64,000 nt of DNA, from the NCBI GenBank assembly GCA_036362985.1, contig JAYGXS010000004.1, forward strand, positions 61,761,066-61,825,065, in the 5' to 3' direction. Source of the DNA: Ligula intestinalis. Its lineage: Eukaryota > Platyhelminthes > Cestoda > Diphyllobothriidea > Diphyllobothriidae. The notes under the pieces were generated by a model. That model was not told the DNA's origin. It made no database searches and was given only the letters and a program-made list of their open reading frames with translations. Both the position numbers and the translations under genes were made by a program. This document shows, one piece after another, positions 12,241-22,800 of the stretch; the first letter of the stretch is position 1, and each line of letters begins with the position of its first letter.

Positions 12241-12420
12241 ACAGACAAGGGAGACAGGAATGTTCATTTCTGCAATGATAGTGTATTAAACTCAATAACC
12301 AGAGGTCCCGGGTTCGAATCTCAGGCGTTCCAACCCTTGAAATTGGGTATTTCTGGCTGATGATGGCTGACAAGCCAGAAATGGCTATTTCAGTCTACCT
12401 TGTCTTTGTTGCTTTCACTC
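12241..12420 (+). repeat. tRNA-derived SINE-like repeat, copy 1
   Basis: A Pol III B-box-like sequence (gggttcgaatctc, about 12310) is followed by a body matching other copies in the window: gatggctgacaagccagaaa, tggc-attt-cagtct, cttgtctttg. The tRNA-like head plus shared non-tRNA body is the reason for calling it a SINE. The A box is weak in this copy. Confidence 0.72.
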
Positions 12421-12469
12421 CATGTATACATATATATGACAATGATATTATACCGTGCTTCCGCATAGA

Positions 12470-12600
12470 TACTAGCTAAAAGCCCAGACACGTGTTTCGC
12501 CAATGTTTCCGCTACTGCATGATACAGAAACGAGGGGTTCGGCTCCTCAGTAGGTCCCCCAACGTTCTATATGCGGTTTCTAGTATATGACCTCCAGATA
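12470..12600 (+). repeat. Dispersed repeat, also at 50620-50745
   Basis: Both copies share a-tactagct-aaa-gcccagaca, gtgttt-gcc, a gaggggt-ggctc block and an agtaggtcc / aatgggtcc block in the same order and orientation. The ends are unclear. No coding content. Confidence 0.6.
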
Positions 12601-12757
12601 ATAATAAAGTAATTCACACTACTTGTAGTGCTACCTTTTTGTAGAATGGACATTTCCGTGGTTATTCCGCGGTAGTTGATTGTCTTCGACGAAAAAGTCA
12701 TGTCCCGTCCACCTACTTCCATGTCATGCACCTAATAATTTCCGCGATTATTTCCTT

Positions 12758-12760
<3 letters not shown>

Positions 12761-12790
<30 letters not shown>
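12761..12790. repeat. (AT)15 microsatellite
   Basis: Uninterrupted alternating AT for 30 bp in the zinc-finger gene intron. Confidence 0.97.
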
Positions 12791-12792
<2 letters not shown>

Positions 12793-13164
12793 TGAGATGA
12801 GGAATGACAGAAAATAAGGTAGATTTATATAGCCTATTTCGGGCATATTTTGCCTTTATTCAGCCAGTCATAATCCTGACTAGCAACCAACTACAAGGTC
12901 GAAGTCGGCCATCCATCGTAATCAGTACGCAAACGGCTATGTTCGCTTGATATTATCCTCATTTTCCAGTGTACAGCTCGCATATGCATATGCGATTTCC
13001 GTCAAACCTCTGGTGTAGCGTGACCTAGTCTGTAATCGCCTGAATTCAAATTTCTTCGCAAAGTTTCGTTTACAGGTTTGAGCCCTTATGTCATGTTTTA
13101 TGTCGATGAATGCATCCGACTAAGACGTTAACTTTCCGCCGGCCACCACTGTTTTTAGTGTACT

Positions 13165-13430
13165 TACTTACTTGTACTTGATCCGATTGGCTTTTGTTCT
13201 TGTATGAATCGGCTTCACGGATGTCACGGATAGCGGCGGCCCATTGGCGACAGTTGGAAGCGAGGTCCTCGCAAATGTCAACTCAGTTTTTGTTCCAATG
13301 TCGCAAGCCGTAAACGGTTACGAGACCCATCCGTTCGACGTCTGACTTGACGGTGCTGAGCCATGTCTTCAGTTGACCGCCTTTTCGGTATCTCCAGTTT
13401 GCTCTACGACAGGGGTTCACGATCAATCTG
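13165..13430 (-). mobile_element. Non-LTR retrotransposon C-terminal fragment
   Basis: The minus strand translates without frameshift as RKGGQLKTWLSTVKSDVERM, then GLRHWNKN, one TGA, VDICEDLASNCRQWAAAIRD and READS. The pattern R-GGQ-KTWL-TVK-D-E...W...ED-A-NR-QW---IRD is the conserved C-terminal segment of RTE/CR1-like LINEs, downstream of the RT. The single TGA probably came from a Trp codon. It is antisense to the host gene and inside its intron. Confidence 0.72.
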
Positions 13431-13960
13431 CAGAAATTTTTTTATTGGACATGGCAGAGGCGGATTCTACAATTTTCACTCGTAAAACATTTTCCAAATA
13501 TGAACAGGTGGGGATGGGTTTATTTAGCTCTCCCGATAAGCATATTTAGTGCATCCTCGTGGGTTCGCTTAAGTGATGTTTACACATAAAACGACTACAT
13601 TATAGCTATCTGTGACCTTTCTTGCCTATCTTAATCTCACTAATCCCTGTGAATTTCATCGGTTTGTAGCATGTCCAGTAATCATAAGGGCAATTAAAGC
13701 CCTTCGCACGCGGAACCTTGAACAAAGGCTGTGTAAAACTAGCCCGAGTTGGTGCAAGTTTTAGGATTTAACGACAAACCCTACTAGCCATAGCTTGCAA
13801 TTTGTGCTCTTGGCCTCACTGTTGAATTTTCTTTCACATGTAACTCTAACTTACAGCCTGTGATATTACTTTCTGGTCCGTCTTTCTCCGTAATTACTTC
13901 CCAGCCGCCTCAGTTGCTCTAAATGTCACTCTTCGTTTTGTTTTTCTGTCATCATTATAG

Positions 13961-15547
13961 GCTGCCGTCCGGCGCTTTACTGCCAGCTACCCAAAGCCGA
14001 GCCCTTTACAAACGGGAACCTCTCAAGGTAGCAGCACAGGCGAGAAGGACAAGCGTTCTGTTGTCTGCACCCTCTGTTCCCATCGCTTTCGACGCTCCTC
14101 TGACCTGCGTCGCCATATGTTTCTGCATTCTGGTTTTCGTCCCTACGGTTGCGACTTTTGTAGCCGACGTTTCATCATTCAGGGCCGCATGCTGCAACAC
14201 ATGATCAAAGCCCATGGTGAGGGCGGTAGCGCCCGGGCTGCTCAGTACTCCTTTTCAAGGCGTCGTTATCTCCAGAGGCTGGCTCGACTGCAGCGGACCT
14301 TTGTAACGGCCCAAAAATTCAGCTGTCACGTCTGTGGCACTGTCTGTCGCACCTTAACAGGCCTGCGGGGCCATGTGCGTGCCCACACGAACACCAACAT
14401 CTATGCTTGTCCGCACTGCAACAGCGCATTTCGCTCCTCGATGCAGCGAAAACGTCACCTTCGGGTTTGCGCCTCCAATAGAACTGCGAGCCATCCTATC
14501 GTAGATGCTGAAATAATGCCACCGCCGCCGCCGCCGCAACCGCCTCCTCTTCCACCGGCACAGCACCATATTCTGCCAGTTCTAGAACAGGATCCCTCCA
14601 GTATGGCGAGCTGTCAACTTGCAGCAGCGGACGTCCCCGCACCCCTTGACGGTCTTGACCAGCAGCATGTCTTCCCAGGTGAGGGTGAATCGCACTTTGA
14701 CTTGGCGCACTACTTTCTCGAAGTTGGGGAATCAGAGAGCAAGGTCAAGCCGGCTTCCTGGCTCTCGCTAACTGAACAGGTGAGCTGCGACGGCGAAAAG
14801 GCATATCGACCGGTAGGCTTCAGAGACCTTCTTATGACAGATTCGGCCGACCCTCAGGACATTGAGTGCCTTAATCTGAATGATGCCGTGGAGGAGACCG
14901 CCGCCGCCGCTGACGCCGTCGCCGGCCATTCACGGGTACAAGTAGAAAGCAGCAGTGCTGACGCACCCGCCAGGCGCCGACATAGACTACCTTACATTCC
15001 TCACAGCGATGGTGACCGCACCAGAGAGGGTGCAGCAGCAGCAGCAGGAACCTGTGATCCGTCACGAGATAACGTTGATGCACAGTGTGTGCCTTGGTGG
15101 CAGTGCAAACAGTGCAAGGAGTCCTTCTCCTCGGGTCGCCTCTTCTTGTGCCACCCCTGTGTCTGCGGCAAACAGGACATCTTTCCGCGTCTGCGCACCC
15201 TGCAGCAGGCGACTGTGAGGCTCCTGCATGGCCGCTCCTGCGAGGCCGGGGCTCCTCAATGTGGGGCCTGCGCAAAGACCTTCCCTACGCACGCCCAACT
15301 TCGGCGCCATGCTCGGACGCACAGCCATGAAAGACCTTTCGTCTGCGCCACCTGTGGCGCAGCCTTCAGTCAGGCCTGTTCGCTGGACAGTCATGAAAGG
15401 ATCCATAGGCGGGCGGATGGTCGGATGTACCGCTGTCGGTTCTGCTCATCGAGGTTTGTGCAAAAGTGTAATATGTTTCGGCACATGACCAGGGCACACG
15501 GCTTCACGCGGTCTACGTCGAGAAAGCAAAAGACTCCAAAGAAGTGA
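13961..15547 (+). CDS. C2H2 multi-zinc-finger protein, terminal exon (residues 1210-1737)
   Basis: The acceptor is a pyrimidine-rich tract ending in atcattatag (13960). The following GCT is in the same phase as the donor at 12094, and the frame stays open to TGA at 15545-15547. Fingers appear at model residues about 1245 (the first half lies upstream of the first internal ATG at 14117, showing that this ATG is not the real start), 1273, 1331, 1359 (ending H..C, a C2HC type), 1591 (degenerate), 1643, 1671 and 1701. A poly-Pro run (PPPPPPQPPPLPP) sits near 1396. Linkers HSGFRPYGC and HSHERPFVC resemble the TGEKP class. No AATAAA was seen in the first 300 bp after the stop. Joining with the upstream exon is inferred from phase, splice signals and shared finger architecture. 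Confidence 0.87.
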   Translation, partial: AAVRRFTASYPKPSPLQTGTSQGSSTGEKDKRSVVCTLCSHRFRRSSDLRRHMFLHSGFRPYGCDFCSRRFIIQGRMLQHMIKAHGEGGSARAAQYSFSRRRYLQRLARLQRTFVTAQKFSCHVCGTVCRTLTGLRGHVRAHTNTNIYACPHCNSAFRSSMQRKRHLRVCASNRTASHPIVDAEIMPPPPPPQPPPLPPAQHHILPVLEQDPSSMASCQLAAADVPAPLDGLDQQHVFPGEGESHFDLAHYFLEVGESESKVKPASWLSLTEQVSCDGEKAYRPVGFRDLLMTDSADPQDIECLNLNDAVEETAAAADAVAGHSRVQVESSSADAPARRRHRLPYIPHSDGDRTREGAAAAAGTCDPSRDNVDAQCVPWWQCKQCKESFSSGRLFLCHPCVCGKQDIFPRLRTLQQATVRLLHGRSCEAGAPQCGACAKTFPTHAQLRRHARTHSHERPFVCATCGAAFSQACSLDSHERIHRRADGRMYRCRFCSSRFVQKCNMFRHMTRAHGFTRSTSRKQKTPKK

Positions 15548-15885
15548 GACTTGATTGGTCTAAAAAAATCATGCCCACATGTCTCGCTTTTTTGTCCTTT
15601 GTAAACGTGTGTATATGAATGTATATTTATGTTATTTTTTCAGTCCGCCTCAGTGTTTGTCTTCTTACCTGATGTGTTCACTCTACGCGTTCAAGAATCC
15701 TTATTTTGTCCTCAGCTGACTGTTACGCATAGCTTACACTGTCGTTCGTTCGCTTTTTCTATCAGTGGTTCGACTGGTAGGCTTCGAGCATCAGGAGGTA
15801 TCTAAGTCTGCATCCAGTCCTAACGCTTACCCCAGTGGTTAACAGAAAGCTAATTACATTCGAATGAAGGGTTGTCGAGCTCCGG
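15548..15885. other. 3' UTR / downstream flank of the zinc-finger gene
   Basis: T-rich sequence after the stop codon, with no ORF of note and no canonical AATAAA found. The true poly(A) site cannot be placed; the flank runs into PLE sequence at about 15.89 kb. Confidence 0.45.
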
Positions 15886-16760
15886 ATCAATTTTTTTATT
15901 GTCCTGAGCTTTCTGTCCAGTGTCAGAGATAAGAAACTGCAAAAAAGAGGAGAATTATAGTGGGCGTACACCAATCAACTGTCGGGGGTCATCCGGTCGT
16001 AAGGGGGTAAGACATAATGATGAAAACAGGAGGAGAGGGGGGAGTTGTGGAGGTTCAAGTTAATTAGTTGTCAGTGATGTCAACGTTCGCCAGGGCGTCA
16101 GAATGAAAACGGGGCTAATTGTAGAGGATGTGGACCAGTTATCTTTGACGGACATATGGGCGTGACTGCGCAAGGTTCTGTATGCCGGCGCCAACTCGAC
16201 GCATCGGTTGATTGAATTCTCGTCCGTGGACCAGTCTTCGATCTTTTCCCGGCTCGTTGTCTCCGGCCTGGGCAGTACCCCGATGGACGCAAAGTTGAAC
16301 TCGTAGCCTGTTTCATAGGTATGAGGTTCAACTTTTGATAATTCGTCGCATAGTACCACTCGTTTATGCCCATATATGCGCGATCTGAGCATATGTTCCA
16401 TTTGCTCTGTATAGTTACAAGGACAGCTTGAGCATGGGATGCGATACTCTACTCCGGCTTGTTCAGGCAGTCCTTTAGTTTCATTTCGCGCTACTCGTTC
16501 ACTGTGACCAAATTCGTGCTCTGGCATTCTCTGAGTAGTTTAGTCAGTCGGCCGGATACTCCTTTGGCTTGTGAGTTCAATGCTGGTCTGGTCTGTCACA
16601 AAGAAGAGTCTTAGCTTTCTCATTGTAGACCTGTCGATTCATCATGACAGTCGACCGTCCCTTATCAGCCGACAAGATGATACTATTGTCGTCTTTTCTT
16701 AGTTCCTTCATGGCTTTTGGCTCACTCTCCGAAATGCATCAGGTTTGGTTTGTAAGCCAT
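15886..16760 (-). mobile_element. Penelope-like element A, internally deleted
   Basis: On the minus strand the N-terminal RT signature of PLEs (KELRKDDNSIILSADKGRST, about 16.72-16.66 kb; compare the general ADKG motif) is followed, after a loss of most of the RT, by a GIY-YIG-like C-terminal region at 16527-16060 (GVEYRIPCSSCPCNYTEQME, then RIYGHKR). A further conserved tail includes ETGYEFNFASIG and ENSINRCVELAPA. The GIY positions are degenerate. The 3' tail near 15.9 kb (gtccagtgtcagagataaga) recurs at about 54.35 kb next to a second member of the same family. Confidence 0.78.
16060..16527 (-). pseudogene. PLE C-terminal GIY-YIG endonuclease region, family A
   Basis: The frame of 155 codons carries Cys pairs and the arginine helix of GIY-YIG domains (Y-IPCSSCPCNY...RIYGHKR), but the central YIG triad is not recognisable, so the nuclease is probably inactive. 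In PLEs this domain follows the RT and makes the target-site nick. It is equivalent to the fragment at 54430-54790. Confidence 0.68.
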
Positions 16761-17690
16761 CAGCAAGGTGGTCACACGTTGTCGGATCGAGAAAGCGAAT
16801 TTTTCTACTATATTTTGTTAGTAGCCAGTATAGTTCGATTTATCAGAACTGGTTTACGGTTTCACCACAGAGGACCTTATGATGACAGTCGCTCCTCATC
16901 GCATTTGGGGATCACACCTTTCGGTAAACCGGCATCCCACCCTTTTTAATTGGGCCGATGAGCCCACGCAAGGATGCAGACGCGAGGAATATGTACATTT
17001 TTAATATGCACAAGGAATAACAGAGGATATAGACAGGATAAATTACCGCTATGGAGGGGGGGGGGGGCACGAAAAGGAAGTGGATGTAGCGGGGACTTAT
17101 GCCAGTGCTAGAAGACTTATGCCACGGTCGTTTTTTACGATGGCCCGGAGCCATTTTTGAATATCGGCTTATCCTTAGTGACATTTCAGTCTCTGAGAAC
17201 TGCTCTGCTTTCCATTTTCGGCTATCAGGTCTTGTAACCGGTCCGCAAATGCCACTTAAGACATTTGCCAATTTGCGCTGGAAAGTAGGCCTTGTCAGGT
17301 GCTGTTCATTAACTATTTGCGTTGTTGTCTCAAGGATGTCTTCGGTGAACCTTGGGTCAGGATCAAATTCGATTAGAATCGGCATCTGGGAGGTCTTCCG
17401 TCTGGACAGGAGCTGAGAGCGCCGATACGGTTGGGTTTGGAACCTAAAAAATCTCTCTCCATCGCAGTATTATGTCTAACATTAATATCACCCATATGCC
17501 TTTATTGCCTCTTACCGTTAAGCCAGGCAAATTCTAGATTAGGCTTGGCCCAAAAATTCAGCAAGGCAGGCTCAAAGTCCCGATCAGGTTTTCGCCCGAC
17601 TTTCTTGCTGTCTGCCATGCACACCTCTGATCGTACCCCGTAGGTAACTGAAGTCCGGATTGGTCTGAAGGTCAGCAGTTCAATCCCTAG
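16760..17690. other. Unassigned stretch with a short poly-G run
   Basis: A G run at about 17056-17065 and a 157-codon minus frame (16912-17385) with no recognisable domain. The minus frame lies directly upstream of PLE A and might be decayed PLE 5' sequence, but no motif shows it. Confidence 0.35.
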
Positions 17691-18065
17691 GAGTTAGTCG
17701 GATCGTTTCACTGGAGATCAATCTTTGCAATGATGCCTATTGGGGCCTACCACCCAGGAGGTACTATCGCAGAGGGTTAAATGAGTCAAACCCTAGGAAA
17801 TGCGATCTTCACGCCCGGTTCCTTAGGTGAAGAGAAATCAACGAACATGGAAGGAACAGTATAGTCTGTACAGAAGGAATGCAAAATGGGTAGTAGGAAA
17901 TTGACTGTCAGACGTTGGCCCAACCAGAAGCCAACAGACGGCCTCTGAAGTTTCGCCTGCTCGGCAGCCGTCGCATGAGGTCCTGTGTGAGTGGGCCTGT
18001 GAGTTGCTGTTCAAGAGGCCGGAAAAGGCAAGCATTCACAATTGTGCTTCATGTGGAGCAAGTCA
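17690..18065 (+). repeat. Dispersed repeat family R1, copy 1 (other copies 20520-20810 minus, 52240-52530 plus, partial)
   Basis: Copy 1 and the reverse complement of 20520-20810 share blocks in order: aaaccctag-aa-tgcgatctt, tagtaggaaattgactgtca (19 of 19 after a 1-base offset), cagacg-c-tctgaa, gtcgtcgcatg, and gaggccggaaa-gcaagc. The 52.2 kb copy matches only the beginning and the gttcacgcatgcaagc part. No ORF is conserved between copies. Confidence 0.68.
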
Positions 18066-18099
18066 CTACAGCACTCTGGAGCGCCTGTTTTAGCTTAAA

Positions 18100-18425
18100 C
18101 CGACGGCTGTCATTTGTCCTTTCGTCTTTTTTAAAACGCTTGGTCTTAACTATAACCAAGTCCCCAAAGAGACTTGATGTGAGCCATTTCGGCTGCCGGT
18201 TATGAGCCCACTGATTGCGGGAGGATCGCGTACTGAACTGACCCATTGTGATCTGACAGGTATGCAGTTGGTTTGCCTTTGCGTACCAGTCAATTAGGCG
18301 TCTACCAAAGTGTCGGAAAAAGCTGTTTGTGAAGACCAAGCAGTTCAGCCTAACCAACTTGACAAGTCTTACTGTTCATCCTAAAGCCTTTTGGCGTGTG
18401 GTTAGCTACTCGTCTTTTTTACATA
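18100..18425 (+). repeat. Dispersed repeat family R2, copy 1 (second copy 20135-20400)
   Basis: Shared blocks in the same order as the 20.1 kb copy: aaccataac/actataacc-agtcccc, tgccggttatgagccc, ctgacccattgtgatctgac, accaagcagtttagcct and ttgacaagtc-tact. The two copies are about 2 kb apart in direct orientation. Nothing coding is recognised. Confidence 0.72.
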
Positions 18426-18439
18426 GTGACGGTAGAACT

Positions 18440-18582
<143 letters not shown>

Positions 18583-18589
18583 CGTTGGA

Positions 18590-19890
18590 ATGGCACTACG
18601 TTTATATGACTCAGTCAAATTGCTACGGTATAACATTTAGGTATGCAAATACTGGAGGTTCTATTACCTCCCAGTTCACAGTCCACATTAAGTGACTTTG
18701 GCTTGGTGGGTAGACCATAGCGTGGGATGATGTGTCCGACGACCCTACATCTCCGGCATGGCAGGACTGAGCCCTCTGTTCATCCAAGCAGTAATCGTCT
18801 GAGCAGAAACAATCCCCCGATGTTAAAATAAGCTTTCGGCATGTCTAATAACCTGCTATCAGGATGGGCTCAACAGCCCGCATAAATACCGTGGGGCACT
18901 CTATGATACTCGCCTATATGTGTAAAATCAACACGATCACTAGTCGGCCGCGACCTTGTGACCAAAAATGGGTCACTAAACCGCCCAATCGTGGGTGAAT
19001 TTAGGCGCCCTGATAACGGACACGAATATTTCTCTGCCCACTGTAAGTTATTGTTGACAAGCTTAATTACCTACCGGAAGTGAACGTTCGCCCGGGTTTC
19101 TTACAAATCAGCCCAGATGAAGTTTAGGACGCGTGTAAGCTTATATTCCCATCTGTTATGCTTTTTGCAATAATAGTATGCATGTCAGCTATTGATACAG
19201 TTATAGGAATATATTACTAGGACATACTGTCCGTTGGTCTTAGTATGTTTATAGAATTAGCATTCCTAGCAGTGGCATATAACCTCTAGCAGCAGTATCC
19301 TATCCCAAACTCAGAAAAATTAGACATGGCTTTTGGTGGCCAGAGGTGAGAGGGTTAAAACCAAGACAAGTCCTGTTGTGCTCTGGGCTTCAAACAGAAC
19401 AGAATAGCATAATCCGAGGGGAAGAAGGCGTGTCATTCACAATCCGAGGTTCACACTTCTTGTTGAGATTGGGAGAATATGAGCCCAGCGCTGACTTTAA
19501 TCAGCACCACTGACTGATAATAGCGTCAATTATAGGACCAGCACTACTATCAGTTAGTTTACACTCTTAGTTAGTAATAGTAGAATTAGCAGTAGCAGTA
19601 CCAACACTGATTTCCTTGAATATGTCTTAACACCTTCTAAAGATGAGTGAGAGTAAATAGTGCGGTAGTGCCAGCGTAAAACACTACTGCCAATTAGGAA
19701 TAATTTAGGCGGTGTTTTGGTCTGCATTGGAGAAAGCGGCATACACAGGAGCCCGTTTGGTCATCTTGACTTCGTCCCTTCACCGGTTCAAACAGGTAAG
19801 GGTTTCGAGTGAGGTCGGTAGTTGCGCATCTATTTCCCTTGGATCTCGTCTCTGTCTCTAGGCGCCTTCCCTGGTGCACATAATCGAAAT
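18590..19890. other. Unassigned non-coding stretch
   Basis: No ORF longer than about 60 codons has a recognisable domain, and no clear repeat partner was found within the window. Contains short trinucleotide-rich patches (about 19570-19600). Confidence 0.4.
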
Positions 19891-19894
19891 CTAT

Positions 19895-20510
19895 GGTTGA
19901 ACTTTCACATACATCACGTAATACCGTTCTATCTCCCGCAAAAAACTAGATCATAATTGGTAGCATGTCTGACTCTGAAAAAGGTTACTCGCATTCGATG
20001 CTGAAGCATGCACTGCAGCATTTTGGTAAGGGTCAAATACAATTCAGATTCACACAGGCCGTGAGTTCATAAACGGGGCTTTGGTTTAATGATTCAAGGT
20101 GAATGCGACACAGCTTTGGCCATATTTATCAGTTACGTTTAGTCTGAACCATAACCAAATCCCCAGCGAGTAATTTCCGATGCCGGTTACGATCCCATGG
20201 ATTGCGTGTGAGTCGCCTACTGAGCTGACCCATTGTGACCTGACAGGTCTGCAGTCGATTGCCTTTGAGTGCCTGTCAACTAGATGTCGGGAACAGATGT
20301 TTGTGCCGACCAAGCAGTTTAGCCTTACCGAATTGACAAGTCCTACTTTTAACTCTAGAGCCTTTTAGTGTGTGGAGGTTAACTTCTCCTCTTCTATATT
20401 TGTAAATCACGTATTACAGTTCTATCCTCAGCGAAGATGAGATCATAAGTGGTAGCATTTCTAATGCTGAAAGCGGTTAGTTGCACCCGATGCTGAATAC
20501 TGTACTAAGC
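19895..20510 (+). repeat. R2 repeat copy 2 with a short flanking duplication
   Basis: The R2 body (20135-20400) is bracketed by two related pieces: 19910-20010 and 20398-20500. They share the blocks atcacgta-ta-c-gttctatc, agatcataa-tggtagca and gatgctgaa. The duplicated flank suggests either a longer repeat unit or a local tandem duplication. Confidence 0.6.
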
Positions 20511-20519
20511 CTAAACTTA

Positions 20520-20810
20520 TTGTAGCTAGCTCCGTACCAATTGTATCTGTGAACGCTTGCTGTTTCCGGCCTCCGGAACAGCCAATGACAGGTTTCCATG
20601 CGACGACCGCTGATCAGACTTCTTTTCAGATGTCGTCCACTGGCTTGCGGTTGCACGCTTGTCTGACAGTCAATTTCCTACTGCCTATTCTCACATTGCT
20701 ACCGTACAGAATAAATTCTTCCTACCTCTCTGACCTCTGATGACTTCTCTTCTACTAAGTGACCGATCTTGAAGATCGCAGTTGCTAGGGTTTAACTTTA
20801 TTAACCTACA
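20520..20810 (-). repeat. R1 repeat copy 2 (inverted relative to 17.7 kb)
   Basis: Its reverse complement aligns with 17.78-18.06 kb and, in part, with 52.24-52.5 kb. See the first copy for the shared blocks. Confidence 0.66.
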
Positions 20811-20819
20811 GCGATAAGC

Positions 20820-21860
20820 TCACTTAACAAAGTTTTGCAGAGCTTGCAGTTCCAGCATGACGTAGAGAACTCCGTCAATCCACTCATACGGCACACCAGC
20901 CATTTTGATGGGACATTACGGGCAGGTGTAGGGCATGGCAATGCGTTCACTGATATCTACTCTTAAGCGAGGTTGTACTGCAAAGGTCGGCGTCACGGGT
21001 ATTCCAACAGCACAGCCTGAAACTGTAGGCTTGGAATGTTTGATGAGATTCGCGTTGCCATAGAACGGTAGCAAATTTTAGCGTTTAAAATAACCTACAG
21101 CAATGCTTCTAAATCGGCGGTGTGGTCACCAGCCATGGGCGTTTGGAGGTGTTCGCTGTTATATGACCCGCGATATTAGGTGGCCCAAAGAGGGCCTAAA
21201 AACTGTGTAATAAGCAACTCTTGCTTGTTTTAGCGCCCCATCTCCTGAAGGAAACATGGAATAACCGTCATCGCCCGTAACTATGCTCTTGAACGACTAA
21301 CTCCACGGCCGAAGATCATCAGTCCTATCAAATAATGTGCATTTTGTTCTACTTAATTTGCAAGGGTAGCAATTAATATCTAATTATTTATGACGACGTA
21401 GGCGATAAGGCGTCGTGCGACGTAGAATGATCAACAATGCATCGGGTCTGGATCCATTAAAACATTGCAAATATAGGGTTAGGGTGAGTGGTACGGTCAC
21501 CTAATTCCAACTCTGGTTGGAATTGCTTGTGCGCCTCTCCGTGCAGGACGCGGAAATAGGAGCAACCCCCACCCCCGTGGTCCTGCGCGAAAAAACTGCA
21601 ACTCCAATCCTAGCCGTAACTCTAACCTAGGAGCGAACCTTACAGTCCTGCGAAACCAACTTCTATTATGAGGCAGTACCTATCCCAATATCCTGCACCG
21701 GGGATGGTTGGGCATATAAGCAATTCTTAATTCAATTATTAACCCCCCTCTACCACTTACTATAATTTCTCTATCAAGACAATGCAGACTAGTAGTGTGA
21801 CTATCTTATCCAGTGAAAGTCTTGCAATGCATTGGAAGGTGACTCATTCTCAGATCAACA
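20820..21860. other. Unassigned non-coding stretch
   Basis: No coding potential recognised. A short gggttagggtgagtgg segment at about 21476 is telomere-like only by chance and is not repeated. Confidence 0.4.
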
Positions 21861-21864
21861 TCCT

Positions 21865-22170
21865 GCCGTGAATGTTTACCCCCTCTCAGCCTACTTTGCT
21901 TTCGTTGATGAATGTTCACCCGACCGCTAACGGAATTCATCTGTACCGCTCTGCCATGGGCCTAGACAGAGTCCCTGGCAGCCGTAGTAGCTGGTAGTAT
22001 AAGCAGATAGTATAATCGGCAAAGACAAGGGATATTGGAATGGCCAGTTCTGGCTTACTAGCCATTGTAGACCAGTCAAACCCAGACCCAGGTGGTGTCC
22101 AACCCGAGCCTGGAACTCGCGACCTCTTTGATCAGAGTCAAAAGCCACCGGGTGGGAGGAATAGTGTATC
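21865..22170 (-). repeat. SINE-like repeat, long form, copy 2
   Basis: Reading the minus strand gives a tRNA-like head (gactctgatcaaagaggtcg, cgagttccaggc B-box-like), the body (aatggctagtaagccagaac, cccttgtctttgcc) and then an extra tail shared with 29190-29440 and 29600-29920 (plus-strand ttgatgaa-gttca, gaccgctaacggaa, gccttgggcct and ctggcagccgtag blocks). The long form shows that the element continues about 130 bp beyond the short body. Confidence 0.74.
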
Positions 22171-22239
22171 TTGCATAGAGGTAGTGGAGGCTATTTTGAC
22201 TGTCGCACAGGCGTGCGTCTGCTCCTGATAGGGGTGTAG

Positions 22240-22800
22240 AATATGAAGTAGTCCAGCCGGGCAATAGACGATAGACGTATCCCAATGACTATAAACGAGT
22301 AAATAAGAGAAGGCGTGGAAGGCAAGAGTGCTATGAATAATTATCTTAAATGCAGGACGGAAGTATGATTAATGGGAAACTGACTACCGAACAAGTGCAG
22401 TCCAGCCATGAGCGGACCGGATCCAGAGTCGCAGTCCGGCAGTGAGGTCGCCGGGTCCGGGAGTGTCTTAGCGTAGGCAGTCACCGGATTAATGTCTTTT
22501 GTGAGCCGGCCTTTGACAGTGATTAGCCAGTTAGGACAGAGAGAGGGGGAACATACGTCCGTGACGTTAGCCTGCCTTTGATATGCTCTGGTGCCCACGC
22601 GCTGGTGGACACGAGAGACAGCCACGGGGCCTGTCCCAGACGCACGCAGGGAAAGAACTCGTGTGGCCTCATGCATGGCTTAGAATACGAGGTCATTACA
22701 GGGGCATAGTCCAAAGTGTGTTAGCGTAGGAATCAGAGTTAGCTGCTGTGGGAGTCAGTCTTGAAGGTGATTAGTCAGATCAGATAGGGGTAGGCAGGCA
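22240..22800 (+). repeat. Dispersed repeat R3, copy 1 (second copy about 23860-24058)
   Basis: The clearest shared block is gagtcagtcttgaaggtgat (20 of 20) followed by related -gaccaga-t-gggg sequence, at 22748-22795 and 24010-24057. A looser cagtc-g-c-agtg upstream block is also shared. Boundaries are uncertain and no ORF is conserved. Confidence 0.5.

Larger units (their letters stand above)
12095..13960 (+). other. Intron of the zinc-finger gene (1866 bp, GT-AG, phase 0)
   Basis: It begins gtgcgttct and ends in a T/C-rich tract plus cattatag. It carries a SINE-like copy (12241-12420), a dispersed repeat (12470-12600), an (AT)15 tract and a minus-strand LINE C-terminal fragment (13165-13430). 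Translation through the donor runs only about 19 more codons before a stop, consistent with non-coding sequence. Confidence 0.82.

Noticed and set aside
12300..12330. tRNA gene suggested by gggttcgaatctc
   Set aside because: It lacks a foldable acceptor stem and a proper A box at the right distance and is part of a repeated SINE body.
14117..15547. Independent zinc-finger gene starting at the ATG at 14117
   Set aside because: The ATG lies inside a finger whose first Cys pair is encoded upstream in the same frame; the frame is open back to a splice acceptor at 13960 in phase with the donor at 12094.
16912..17385. 157-residue minus-strand protein upstream of PLE A
   Set aside because: No PLE or other domain could be recognised; includes a poly-Pro artefact from a G run.
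21470..21500. Telomere-like gggttaggg word
   Set aside because: A single occurrence without tandem repetition; similar gctt-aggg / cctaaccc words are scattered through anonymous DNA here.
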